Assembly: GCA_020634575.1 (NCBI GenBank)
Contig: JACKBM010000008.1
Location: 83,211-147,210 of the forward strand
Source of the DNA: Ardenticatenales bacterium
GTDB lineage: Bacteria > Chloroflexota > Anaerolineae > Promineifilales > Promineifilaceae
DNA: 64,000 bases
Direction: 5' to 3'
The stretch's first letter is position 1. Each line of letters opens with the position of its first letter. Positions 1-8,219 of the stretch are shown in pieces. The position numbers and the translations under genes were made by a program. Below the pieces are notes generated by a model. The model did no database searches and was not told the DNA's origin. It saw only the letters and a list, made by a program, of their open reading frames with translations.

Positions 1-549
<549 letters not shown>

Positions 550-552
550 GAA

Positions 553-661
553 TTTTTTTGCCACGGATTAACATGCTTCGCTTCGCTCAGCACAAGCTGG
601 GCACGGATTCTTTTCTTTGAAAAAGAGAAATCCGTGTTTAATCAGTGTTAATCCGTGGCCT
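553..661. repeat. Dispersed 'CACGGATTaACACGGAT' inverted repeat, copy 1
   Basis: The segment begins tttttttgccacggatta and ends gttaatccgtggcc, so its two ends are inverted copies of each other, with more atccgtg motifs inside. A second copy lies at 26091-26215. Both copies sit directly at gene ends, and copy 1 includes the stop of the downstream minus-strand gene. It looks like a REP/MITE-type intergenic element. Confidence 0.7.
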
Positions 662-1195
662 TCTTCTTCTTTTCCCCAACAAATAGACAACAAGCAGAAT
701 ATCCAGTAGGTGTTCCAGTAGCGTGAAGAGGCGGCCACCGCGGGCTTCGTCCCAGTAGCTGATGGGGGCGTGGTAACGCTTGTGCCAGTCGAGCGGGAAG
801 AGCAGGACGGGGCCGTCGTCGGCGTGGCTGACGATGTCAATGGCGGTGTGGCCGGCGCAGCCGATGGCGAACCAGACCAGCCGCCGCCCCCAGGCGTGCC
901 GCCGGCCCAGAAAGCCAACCAGAGCCAGCCATAGGAGCGGCAGCGGCGCGTGCAAGCTGTTGTGGGCGGCGATCCACCAGGGATTGTTGAAGTAGAGCTG
1001 GTTGTAAGTGGGGCTGCAGCGGGTTTTGTCAGGCAGATGGGGCCGCAGGAAGCGCCGGTCCAGCACATAGCCCAGCGTAAGCAACGCCAGGGGCACGTCA
1101 GGTGCGGCTGAGCCAGCGAGCAGGGCCAGCGTTTCGTCCTGGCGCATGTGCGGGCGCAGGGCGGCGGTGAGGAGGAGATGGGAGTAGGTGCGCAA
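638..1195 (-). CDS. Membrane-bound YdjM/DUF457-like putative metal-dependent hydrolase
   Basis: 185 residues with several hydrophobic segments (about 25-45, 80-96, 105-120 and 162-175). Conserved polar residues of the LexA-binding/YdjM membrane hydrolase family are visible: an N-terminal YSHLLL, DVPL after the first segment, and HTAIDIVSH. The start is probably the TTG at 1195, five bases after the stop of the upstream halogenase-like gene, because this keeps the N-terminal histidine of the family. An ATG at 1147 would remove it. Tight spacing suggests co-transcription with the flavoprotein at 1201. The substrate is unknown. The stop falls inside the dispersed repeat. Confidence 0.7.
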   Translation of the reverse strand: MRTYSHLLLTAALRPHMRQDETLALLAGSAAPDVPLALLTLGYVLDRRFLRPHLPDKTRCSPTYNQLYFNNPWWIAAHNSLHAPLPLLWLALVGFLGRRHAWGRRLVWFAIGCAGHTAIDIVSHADDGPVLLFPLDWHKRYHAPISYWDEARGGRLFTLLEHLLDILLVVYLLGKRRRRPRINTD

Positions 1196-1200
1196 GGGGG

Positions 1201-2916
1201 TTAACCGGCCGGTGTCACGCGCTTCTGATAATGGCGGCGGTGCTGATAACTCAGGACCGGCCGGGCAAATCGCAGTTGCTCGCTGACCGCATAAGCCAGC
1301 AAATCCCGCATTTTCAGCTCACCGAAAAAGTGGGCCTTGTAGGCGCCGCTGCGCATGAAGCCTTCACCCGGCTTCAGCAAGCTGAGCCTGATCTTATTGC
1401 GCGGCAGGAAAGTCTTGCCATCCAGCAAAGCCACAAACGGGTCGGCTATCCAGTCAAGATCGCGGAAGATACGGTTGATTTCGGCCACGGTGGCGGTTAC
1501 AGCGGCGTCATCAGTCGGGTCAACTGCCTCAATGAGCCCATCCACTTGCGCCGCCACCTGGTCGAACTCTGGGTAGCCGCCGCCCACCAGCTTGAGCGTC
1601 ATCAGGTCGTCGTAGTATGCCTGGCGGTCATAGCCGCCGGAGCGCAACGCCTGGGCCCGCATCATGTTGAGCTTGACCAGTTCCGTATACGCCCCTAGCA
1701 ACCACATCACCGAATAAACCTGCCACAACCGGTAATCTTCAAACGACCGGTAGCTATTGGCGATCAGTTTATCGGCGGAACGAACAAAGTTCTGGGACAC
1801 GCTTTCCAGATCAGCAAAGGCCGCAGCCGAATAATCACCGGTTTCCCGGGCGCCCAGGAGCTGGTGCGCCAGGACAAAAACAGCCGCCAGGGTGCTATAC
1901 AACCCTTTGGAGTACAGCGGATCAATAAAGCCGGCCGCATGACCCAGCAAGGCCCAGCGGTCGCCCACCACCTGGTTGGAGGTGTATTGCAGCCGCCCGG
2001 CCCGGGTCCAGGCCCGGACGGCCCGGGCATCCTTGAACTGGGCGGCGATGCTGGGGTATTGCTCGATGAAGCTGTAGAACTCTTGCTCGGGGGTGAGATC
2101 CGGCCGTTCAGGATGCTGGCGCGGATCCAGCAGCAACCCCACACTGCACAACGGATTGGTCGACTCCGCGTGATTGTCAAACGGGATCACCCAGAGCCAG
2201 CCACCCGAAAATAGATGATGCAGCGTCCCTTCCGACATCAGATAGGGCAAGCCGTACTTCTCCTGCGAGCCGCCAGTCTGATGGTAGCAGGGCACATTGA
2301 TCATGTGAGTGAACAGGCCGCGCGAATGGGTTTCCAGGTTAAAGTCTCGAGCGCCGTATTTGTGGGCCAGCAGCGAGCGGAAACCGCCGGCATCCACCAC
2401 GTAATTCGCCGTCACCGTCGGCCCCTGCGCCGGGAAAATGGTGACCCGATCGCCGGCCACTTCGATATCCTCAATGAGGCTATTCTGTCGCACCGTGGCG
2501 CCATATTGCACGGCTGTACTCATCAGAAAATAATCGGTGTCTTGCCGGTAAAGGTGCAGTTCATGGCCGTGGGGCTGGCCGGGAATGATCGCTTGCAGGG
2601 TGTGGCGGGTGTCGTGGGGCTGGCCCGGTTGATGGTGCAGAAAGCCAAAGTGGCGCTTGATACCATGCGTGGTGCCGGCAAAGGGCAGGAAATTCTCGGT
2701 GCTGAAATAGGCCAGCTCCGGGACCTCATAAAAGTGGGCCAGCGCCCGCATCATCTCCGAGGTCTCCAGGATCAGCGACTCCCCGATGGCAAAGCGTGGA
2801 TGGGCTTTGGCCTCAAAGACGATCACCCGCTGGCCATGCCGGGCCAAAATCGCCGCCAGTGACGAGCCGCCCATGCCGGAACCAATAATTGCCACATCAT
2901 AATGCTGATCACTCAT
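1201..2916 (-). CDS. Flavin-dependent halogenase-like FAD oxidoreductase
   Basis: 571 residues. The N-terminal dinucleotide fold has GSGMGG (12-17). RFAIGES (41-47) matches the GES region of flavin-dependent halogenases. WLWVIP (240-245) fits the WxWxIP signature that separates halogenases from monooxygenases, and FIDPLYSKG (330-338) is the usual FAD-binding loop. Lys87, within GIKRHFG, is a candidate for the lysine that carries hypohalous acid, but I cannot align it with certainty. The family needs FADH2 from a partner reductase. Its neighbours (membrane hydrolase, MerA-like flavoprotein) do not reveal a biosynthetic cluster, so the substrate is open; a geranylgeranyl-reductase-like role is the main alternative. 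Confidence 0.75.
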   Translation of the reverse strand: MSDQHYDVAIIGSGMGGSSLAAILARHGQRVIVFEAKAHPRFAIGESLILETSEMMRALAHFYEVPELAYFSTENFLPFAGTTHGIKRHFGFLHHQPGQPHDTRHTLQAIIPGQPHGHELHLYRQDTDYFLMSTAVQYGATVRQNSLIEDIEVAGDRVTIFPAQGPTVTANYVVDAGGFRSLLAHKYGARDFNLETHSRGLFTHMINVPCYHQTGGSQEKYGLPYLMSEGTLHHLFSGGWLWVIPFDNHAESTNPLCSVGLLLDPRQHPERPDLTPEQEFYSFIEQYPSIAAQFKDARAVRAWTRAGRLQYTSNQVVGDRWALLGHAAGFIDPLYSKGLYSTLAAVFVLAHQLLGARETGDYSAAAFADLESVSQNFVRSADKLIANSYRSFEDYRLWQVYSVMWLLGAYTELVKLNMMRAQALRSGGYDRQAYYDDLMTLKLVGGGYPEFDQVAAQVDGLIEAVDPTDDAAVTATVAEINRIFRDLDWIADPFVALLDGKTFLPRNKIRLSLLKPGEGFMRSGAYKAHFFGELKMRDLLAYAVSEQLRFARPVLSYQHRRHYQKRVTPAG

Positions 2917-3364
2917 AACACCATCCTGCCGGAAACAGCTTGAAAGCTAATCGTACCAGCTTAGCTTTTTATGCCTACCATCAAATCAGGCTCTCACATC
3001 ATTTTTTCTACATTTCCTGAGCCTCATCGATGGAGCATAGCGCCCCTAAAGAGCAGGCGAAGGACCCCGCTTCCAGGCCTCTAACCAGTCCAGGCAGTAT
3101 CGGAAAACAGCTGGCTTTCCGCTCAACATATTGATTTATAGCTGTCGTTCTGGCCTGCAGATATCTCCCGTTTGTTGGGCTCACTAACCAGGCCGCGGCC
3201 GGACCGAACCAGCAGCAGGGGGCGGGATCCTTCGCCTGCTCTCATTTTGCCTGATGCCCCATGGAAGAGGCTCAGGAAATGTCGGCGAGTCCAGCAACAC
3301 TCACACAAGCGTCGTGCGCCCGGCCCTGATGATCGAGTTCTGGATTCCCGCCTTCGCTGTTCCG
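2917..3364. other. 448-bp intergenic region with a 271-bp inverted-repeat element
   Basis: This gap separates the halogenase-like gene, whose promoter side it is, from the 3' end of the MerA-like gene. It contains no convincing gene. Most of it is the inverted-repeat element at 3011-3281. Short open frames across the element have no family resemblance. Confidence 0.6.
3011..3281. mobile_element. MITE-like element with ~60-bp terminal inverted repeats
   Basis: Bases 3011-3070 and 3222-3281 are inverted copies matching at roughly 47 of 60 positions. Perfect stretches lie at the outer tip (gaggctcaggaaatg in the right arm) and near the inner end (tccttcgcctgctct). Similarity stops abruptly at both outer ends. 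The ~150-bp interior has no recognisable coding capacity. I saw no clear target-site duplication. It fits a small non-autonomous transposable element or a long decayed palindrome. Confidence 0.55.
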
Positions 3365-4879
3365 CTACCGCCGCCAGCGCAGCCAGGTCGCGAACAAGTT
3401 GGCGACCGTCGGTGTCAGGCGGGTGCGGTTCCAGGCGTCGGCTGCCTTTTTGATAATCTCGGCCTGGGTCGGGTAGGGGTGGATGGTCTGGGACAGGGTG
3501 CCCATGCCGGCGCCGGCCATCATCGCCGTGGTGATCTCGCTGATCATCTCGCCGGCATGACGGGCGATGATAGTCGCGCCGAGGATCTTGTCACTGCCCC
3601 GCTTCACATAGATTTTGACAAAGCCCTTTTCACCATCTGCCCGGCCACGGTCAGTGTCGCCAACCTGGGCGGTGAACGTGTCGACAGCTATCCCCTTCTC
3701 TTCTGCCTCGTAATCAAACATGCCGACATGAGCCACTTCCGGGTCCGTATAGACCGTCCAGGGGATGATCAGGTCGCTATATTTTTGCCGGCCCAGAAAG
3801 AGCGCATTGCGCACGACGATGCGGGCCGTCGCATCAGCCGTGTGGGTAAATTGGGCCGGAATCGCCACGTCGCCGGCGCCGTAAATAGCGCCATTCGTGG
3901 TCTGTAATCGATCGTTGACGACCAGTCCCTTTTTGTGATACTCCACCCCGGCCGCTTCCAAATCCAATCCTTCCAGGTTCGGCTGCCGGCCGGCGGCCAG
4001 CAAAATCTGGTCGACGGTCACGGTTTTTGTCGCGCCGGCATGTGTGAAGGTGATAAGTTTCTCATCCCCCTGCCGCGCCACATTTTGCGTCTGGCTTTCC
4101 AGGTAAAAGCGGATGCCATCGGCTTCCAGCGCCTCACGCACCAGGGCAATCCCCTCCGGGTCACGCAGACCGCCCATGACCGGCATAATGTCAAACACCG
4201 TCACCTCGCTGCCAAAACGGGCAAACGCCTGGGCCATTTCCAGGCCGATGGGGCCAGCCCCGATGATCGCCAGCCGCGCCGGCCGCTCTGTTAGCTCAAA
4301 AACCCCTTCGTTGGTGATGTAACCAGCTTCTTTCAAGCCAGGGATCGGGATGTTGGCCGCCCGTGAGCCGGTGGCGATGACCGCCTTGCGGAACTCGATG
4401 GTGCGGCCGTCGACCTCGAACGTGTGGCGCCCGGTGAACCGGCCGGTCCCCAAATACATATCAATCCCCGCATCGCGGAAGCGCTGCGCCGAATCATGGT
4501 AGCTAATGTCAGCCCGAATCCGGCGCATCCGCTCCATCACCGCGGCAAAATCCACGGTCGGGTCGCCCGGAAGGTTTACGCCGACACCTGCCGCATGGCG
4601 GATGTCACCCACTGCTTTGGCCGAGCGCAAGATCGTCTTGGATGGCACACAGCCAACGTTGAGACAGTCGCCCCCCAGGAGGTGCTTCTCCACCAGGGCG
4701 ACTTTGGCGCCCACGCCCGCTGCCCCCACCGCCGCCACCAGCCCAGCCGAGCCACCGCCGATGACCAGCAGGTTGTACGGACCATCCGGCGTCGGGTTTT
4801 GCCAATCCGGCGGGTGGGCATTACTGACGAGGATCTGGTTGTGTTTGTCAAAGGGGGCAACTTCAATTTGGGAAACCAC
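3365..4879 (-). CDS. MerA-like class I pyridine nucleotide-disulfide oxidoreductase
   Basis: 504 residues. It has an FAD-binding GGGSAG (41-46), the redox-active CLNVGC (Cys72, Cys77) in the GGDC...VPSK context, a second dinucleotide fold with GAGPIGLEMAQ, and the dimerisation domain ending in HPYPTQAE, whose His-Pro-Thr pattern is that of active-site base regions in this family. It lacks the N-terminal metal-binding domain and the C-terminal Cys pair of true mercuric reductases, so a general NAD(P)H-dependent disulfide or quinone reductase is more likely. The TVP38-like gene lies 98 bp upstream on the same strand, a pairing seen in many bacteria. Confidence 0.85.
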   Translation of the reverse strand: MVSQIEVAPFDKHNQILVSNAHPPDWQNPTPDGPYNLLVIGGGSAGLVAAVGAAGVGAKVALVEKHLLGGDCLNVGCVPSKTILRSAKAVGDIRHAAGVGVNLPGDPTVDFAAVMERMRRIRADISYHDSAQRFRDAGIDMYLGTGRFTGRHTFEVDGRTIEFRKAVIATGSRAANIPIPGLKEAGYITNEGVFELTERPARLAIIGAGPIGLEMAQAFARFGSEVTVFDIMPVMGGLRDPEGIALVREALEADGIRFYLESQTQNVARQGDEKLITFTHAGATKTVTVDQILLAAGRQPNLEGLDLEAAGVEYHKKGLVVNDRLQTTNGAIYGAGDVAIPAQFTHTADATARIVVRNALFLGRQKYSDLIIPWTVYTDPEVAHVGMFDYEAEEKGIAVDTFTAQVGDTDRGRADGEKGFVKIYVKRGSDKILGATIIARHAGEMISEITTAMMAGAGMGTLSQTIHPYPTQAEIIKKAADAWNRTRLTPTVANLFATWLRWRR

Positions 4880-4977
4880 GGGATATCCTTTGCCGGGACC
4901 GGCCGGTGCGACTTAACATTCTGCCGCGCCGAGAGCCATCGGACTTGGTAAATTCATTGCTGTCAGTGCGAACAGGA

Positions 4978-5697
4978 TCAGGCTGCGTCTGCCTCTTTTT
5001 TCTTGAGAAACCGGGACAGGGCGATGCTGATGCCGATGATGACGACCGACGTGATAACCGTGGCCGGATTCAGACTCACTTCACCAGTCAGCAACTCATC
5101 CAGAGTCCCGAAGGAAGCACCAAAGAGGACGAAAGAAATCGTACCCGGCACAGAACCCAGGGCCGTCGCAAGCAGGAAGGCGCGCCAGTTGATTTTCAGG
5201 ATGCCGGAAGCGTAGTTGACCAGGTCATAGGGGAGGAAAATCAGCCGCATGATGAGGACGGTTTCAAAGCTATTTTCCCGCATACGGCGGGCATAACGCT
5301 GCATCAGGCTGCTGCCTTCGCCATCGTCCAGCAAATCCTTGCCCAGGAACCAGCCCACCCCAAACGAAACCATCGCCGAAGCGTTGCTGCCCAGGATGGT
5401 CCAGAGAATGCCGATGGGGCCAAACAGAAAGCCGCCCAGTAGTGTCAGGATTGTCGCCGGGAAAAAGAGCAGGGGGCGTAGGGCATAAATCAGGATGTAG
5501 AGCACCGGGCCAAACAGGCTGCCCGTCAACAGACCGGCAACGCCATGGACGCTGTCAGAAAGCGTCAGATCGTTGGCGCGGACGTACCAGTAATAACTGG
5601 CGACAAGCGCAACCCAGAAAATCAGGGCAATACCCTTACTCCAATGGCGCTGCCAGAACGATGGCTCTTCAGCGACTCCCGATTGCGAACGAATCAT
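4978..5697 (-). CDS. TVP38/TMEM64 (DedA-like) membrane protein
   Basis: 239 residues, with hydrophobic segments at about 22-42, 50-70, 75-110, 160-185 and 205-228. The central motif FGPIGILWTILGSNASAMVSF, followed by GVGWFLGKD, is the conserved glycine-rich region of the TVP38/TMEM64 (SNARE-associated, VTT) family, and LIFLPYDLVNYASG is its second conserved block. It sits in the cytoplasmic membrane; relatives are linked to lipid scrambling or metabolite transport. It is upstream of and probably co-transcribed with the MerA-like gene. Confidence 0.88.
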   Translation of the reverse strand: MIRSQSGVAEEPSFWQRHWSKGIALIFWVALVASYYWYVRANDLTLSDSVHGVAGLLTGSLFGPVLYILIYALRPLLFFPATILTLLGGFLFGPIGILWTILGSNASAMVSFGVGWFLGKDLLDDGEGSSLMQRYARRMRENSFETVLIMRLIFLPYDLVNYASGILKINWRAFLLATALGSVPGTISFVLFGASFGTLDELLTGEVSLNPATVITSVVIIGISIALSRFLKKKEADAA

Positions 5698-5792
5698 GAC
5701 ACTTCCTACCTTTTGATTTTTTGCTTACGCTGTCAGCTTAGATGAAAAAGGTTGCCTGAATCTTACGAGTTGGCGCGAAATCAGTATCAGGC

Positions 5793-5937
5793 GGGCGGTG
5801 TTGAAACACCGTGCTGATGGGCGGAAAGTGCCCTGAACGGGCACCGGCCGGGCCACGTTATTCGTGCCAAACTGGTGCAAAAAGTGCCCTTCGGGGCACT
5901 TTCCCAACACACCATCAGCACGACGTTTTAACGTCGC
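5793..5937. repeat. Palindromic intergenic element with nested hairpins
   Basis: The left arm gtgctgatgggcggaaagtgccc (5811-5833) is inverted in the right arm ggggcactttcc...ccatcagcac (about 5893-5922). Nested inside is a perfect 9-bp hairpin with a TTCG loop, aaagtgccc-ttcg-gggcacttt (5881-5902). Small palindromes flank it on each side (ggtgttgaaacacc; gacgttttaacgtc). This looks like a REP-like structured element. Confidence 0.5.
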
Positions 5938-5954
5938 CCCACTGGCCCGGCAAA

Positions 5955-5996
5955 CAAAAAGGCCCTGACAGGCTAAAACCCATCAGGACCTTAAAT
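5955..5996 (-). terminator. Rho-independent terminator of the HtrA-like gene
   Basis: On the minus strand the sequence reads aaggtcctga, loop, tcagggcctt, then TTTTTG. This is a 10-bp stem with one G-U pair followed by a T run, about 25 bases after the stop of the protease gene. Confidence 0.75.
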
Positions 5997-6020
5997 CAAA
6001 GCAAATGCAGCTGGCGCAGT

Positions 6021-6914
6021 TTACCGTTCGCCTAACACCACTTTCAGCTTGGTCACTTCGCCGCCACGAATCACGTGGACGCCGCTTTCCTGGCCAACGC
6101 GGTCACCGCTCAGCAGGGCCAGCAGGGCCTGGTGGTCACCCACAGCCTGGTCGGCAAACTGGACGATGGTGTCGCCCAGGAGCAACCCACCTTTATCGGC
6201 CGGGCTATCTGGCTCAACGGCGACGACCAGCAGGCCATGCTTCTGGCCCATCTGCTCGCGCAGCGCCGCCGGCAGAGCCACCTGTTGGGTGGAAACACCG
6301 AGGTAGCCGCGGCGAACCCGCCCGTGGGTCGCCAGCGTGTCGACGACACGGGCGAGGGTACCGGCCGGTACCGCCAGACTCAACCCATTCACAAGCGTGG
6401 AAGAGTTCAGGCCCAACAGCTCCCCATTGGCCGACAACAGTGGCCCGCCGGAGAAGCCAGGGTACATCACCACATCCGTTTGCAGATAGCGGTCCAGTTC
6501 GCCGCCGTGCGGGGTCCGCCATTGGTCGCCCAGGGCGCTGATGATGCCCAGCGTCGCCTGCACCGTGCGCCCTGGCCGGCCCAGCGCCAGCACCAGGTTA
6601 CCAACCGCGGCCTTGTCCAGATCAGCCGGCTTCAGCGGCGTCAGGGCGACATCGCTGACGCGCAGCACCGCCAGATCGGTCGTCGGGTCACGCCCCACTA
6701 ACTCAGCCTCGACGGTGTTGCCGTCGGCCAGACCCACTTTGATTTTGTCGTCGCGACGCACGATATGGTTGGCGGTCACGATCAACCCATCGGCTGACCA
6801 GACAATGCCGGTCGCCGGCAGCCGCCGCCGCGCCTCGACGCGCACCACACTCGGGCCAGCTGTTTCCACGGCGCCGGCCATACCTACTGATAATTGTTGC
6901 AAAATATCACTCAT
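6021..6914 (-). CDS. HtrA-like serine protease with PDZ domain (no signal peptide)
   Basis: 297 residues from an ATG at 6914, chosen because AAGGAG lies eight bases upstream; an in-frame GTG at 6932 is less likely. The trypsin-like domain shows the full triad: His in TANHIV, Asp in TDLAVLRV and Ser in GFSGGPL. A PDZ domain occupies about residues 205-290 (RRGYLGVSTQQV, PADKGGLLLGD). Unlike DegP/DegS it has no signal peptide or membrane anchor, so a cytoplasmic location is inferred. It is a single-gene unit with its own terminator. Confidence 0.9.
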   Translation of the reverse strand: MSDILQQLSVGMAGAVETAGPSVVRVEARRRLPATGIVWSADGLIVTANHIVRRDDKIKVGLADGNTVEAELVGRDPTTDLAVLRVSDVALTPLKPADLDKAAVGNLVLALGRPGRTVQATLGIISALGDQWRTPHGGELDRYLQTDVVMYPGFSGGPLLSANGELLGLNSSTLVNGLSLAVPAGTLARVVDTLATHGRVRRGYLGVSTQQVALPAALREQMGQKHGLLVVAVEPDSPADKGGLLLGDTIVQFADQAVGDHQALLALLSGDRVGQESGVHVIRGGEVTKLKVVLGER

Positions 6915-7091
6915 CGTTCTGCTCCTTTGCACGAATCTGGCTTCAGTTTAGCGCGGGAACCGGCCGGTCACACCAGCCATCCTGGTAAGCGGCACCTACC
7001 CATTTGGCTAGGTGGCTCTGTATCTGAACCGTATCTGAATATCTACCCTGACCCCTTGCCCACCTCTGCTGCCACCCCTAAAATAGGGCTT

Positions 7092-8093
7092 ATGAGCCAA
7101 TGGGACGCCATAGTCGGGCATGAATGGGCCGTCGACCTGCTGAAGCATAACATCAGCTCCGGGCGTATTGGCCATGCTTACCTGTTCACGGGGCCACCCC
7201 AGATCGGCAAAACAACCCTGGCCCGGCTATTGGCCCAGGCAATTAACTGCACGGCACCTGATGTCAACGACCGGCCCTGCGGCCAATGCCGTAGCTGCCA
7301 GCTCATAGCCGCTGACCGGCACCCGGATGTGCGTCTTGTGGAGGGCGAGAGCAGCGGGCGCAAGGTCAGCCTGAAGATCGAGCAAATTCGGGAACTGCAG
7401 GCGCAGTTGAGCCTGGCGGCCTATGAAGCTCGCTACAAAGTCGCCATCCTGCGCAACTTTGACACGGCGACCATTGGCGCTGCCAATGCGTTTCTCAAGA
7501 CATTGGAAGAGCCGCCCAGCCGGGTGGTGCTGTTGTTGACGGCGCATGATGGCGACAACATGCTGCCCACCATCACCTCGCGCTGCCGGACGGTGGCGCT
7601 GCGGCCGCTGGCGCGCCCTACCGTGCAGGCTGCGCTGATGGCGCGGGCAGGGCTTGACGAAGCGGCGGCCCAACGGCTGGCGCACATGGCGGATGGTCGC
7701 CTGGGCTGGGCCCTGCAGGCGGCCGCAGATCCGGCCGGTCCCGACCAGATCAACGCCGGCATCCAGACATTGCACGAAGCACTGGGTGGCGGCCGGGTGT
7801 TACGCTTCCAAATGGCCGACAAGCTGACCCGCTCTTCGGATGCTTTGCCAGAGTTGCTGCAAACGTGGCTGAGCTGGTGGCGGGACCTGATGCTGGTCGC
7901 CCTGGGCGACGAGCGCGTGATGATTATGCACCTGGACCATCAGGAGCATTTGCAGCGCGTGGCCGAGAGCTGGACAACGGACCAGATCCTGCGCGGGCTC
8001 AACCAAACAAAAGAGGCGCTTTGGCAGCTGGAGCACAATGCCAATAGTCGTCTTGTGCTGGAAAATCTCTTTCTCACCTACCCAATAGCCTGA
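7092..8093 (+). CDS. holB: DNA polymerase III subunit delta'
   Basis: 333 residues from ATG 7092, where the conserved N-terminus begins; the frame is open further upstream but that extension looks non-coding. GPPQIGKTTLA is the Walker A loop of this clamp-loader AAA+ family, followed by a Cys cluster (C in INCTAP, then CGQCRSC) typical of the zinc module. LKTLEEPPS and TSRCRTV are the conserved Walker B-downstream and SRC motifs. It acts in the replication clamp loader. The length fits delta' better than DnaX, which would be longer. Confidence 0.9.
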   Translation: MSQWDAIVGHEWAVDLLKHNISSGRIGHAYLFTGPPQIGKTTLARLLAQAINCTAPDVNDRPCGQCRSCQLIAADRHPDVRLVEGESSGRKVSLKIEQIRELQAQLSLAAYEARYKVAILRNFDTATIGAANAFLKTLEEPPSRVVLLLTAHDGDNMLPTITSRCRTVALRPLARPTVQAALMARAGLDEAAAQRLAHMADGRLGWALQAAADPAGPDQINAGIQTLHEALGGGRVLRFQMADKLTRSSDALPELLQTWLSWWRDLMLVALGDERVMIMHLDHQEHLQRVAESWTTDQILRGLNQTKEALWQLEHNANSRLVLENLFLTYPIA

Positions 8094-8219
8094 GATTTCC
8101 TCCCTTATTGCGGCTGAACAACATTAAGAAAGATGAATCATAAGAATGCCATTTCACAATGGAAACGCTTCGCTCTGGAGCACGGTGCCATGGCCTTATG
8201 AGTAACACAGGAGTCAAAC

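Larger units (their letters stand above)
5698..6020. other. Intergenic region with palindromic element and terminator
   Basis: This 323-bp gap lies between the start of the TVP38-like gene and the stop of the HtrA-like gene. It holds an inverted-repeat element at about 5793-5937 and the terminator of the protease gene at 5955-5996. No coding sequence is apparent. Confidence 0.6.

Noticed and set aside
568..1068. Alternative minus-strand frame over the YdjM-like gene
   Set aside because: Thr/Ser/Pro-rich shadow; the overlapping frame at 638-1195 has membrane segments and conserved polar motifs.
2215..2862. 215-codon plus-strand frame opposite the halogenase-like gene
   Set aside because: The minus strand carries clear flavoprotein motifs here; the plus frame is a GC-rich shadow.
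3123..3308. Small minus-strand frame in the 271-bp element
   Set aside because: It lies mostly in the element's interior and right arm, has no ribosome site and no family resemblance.
3365..4879. True mercuric reductase (MerA)
   Set aside because: No N-terminal heavy-metal domain and no C-terminal vicinal cysteines; no mer operon nearby.
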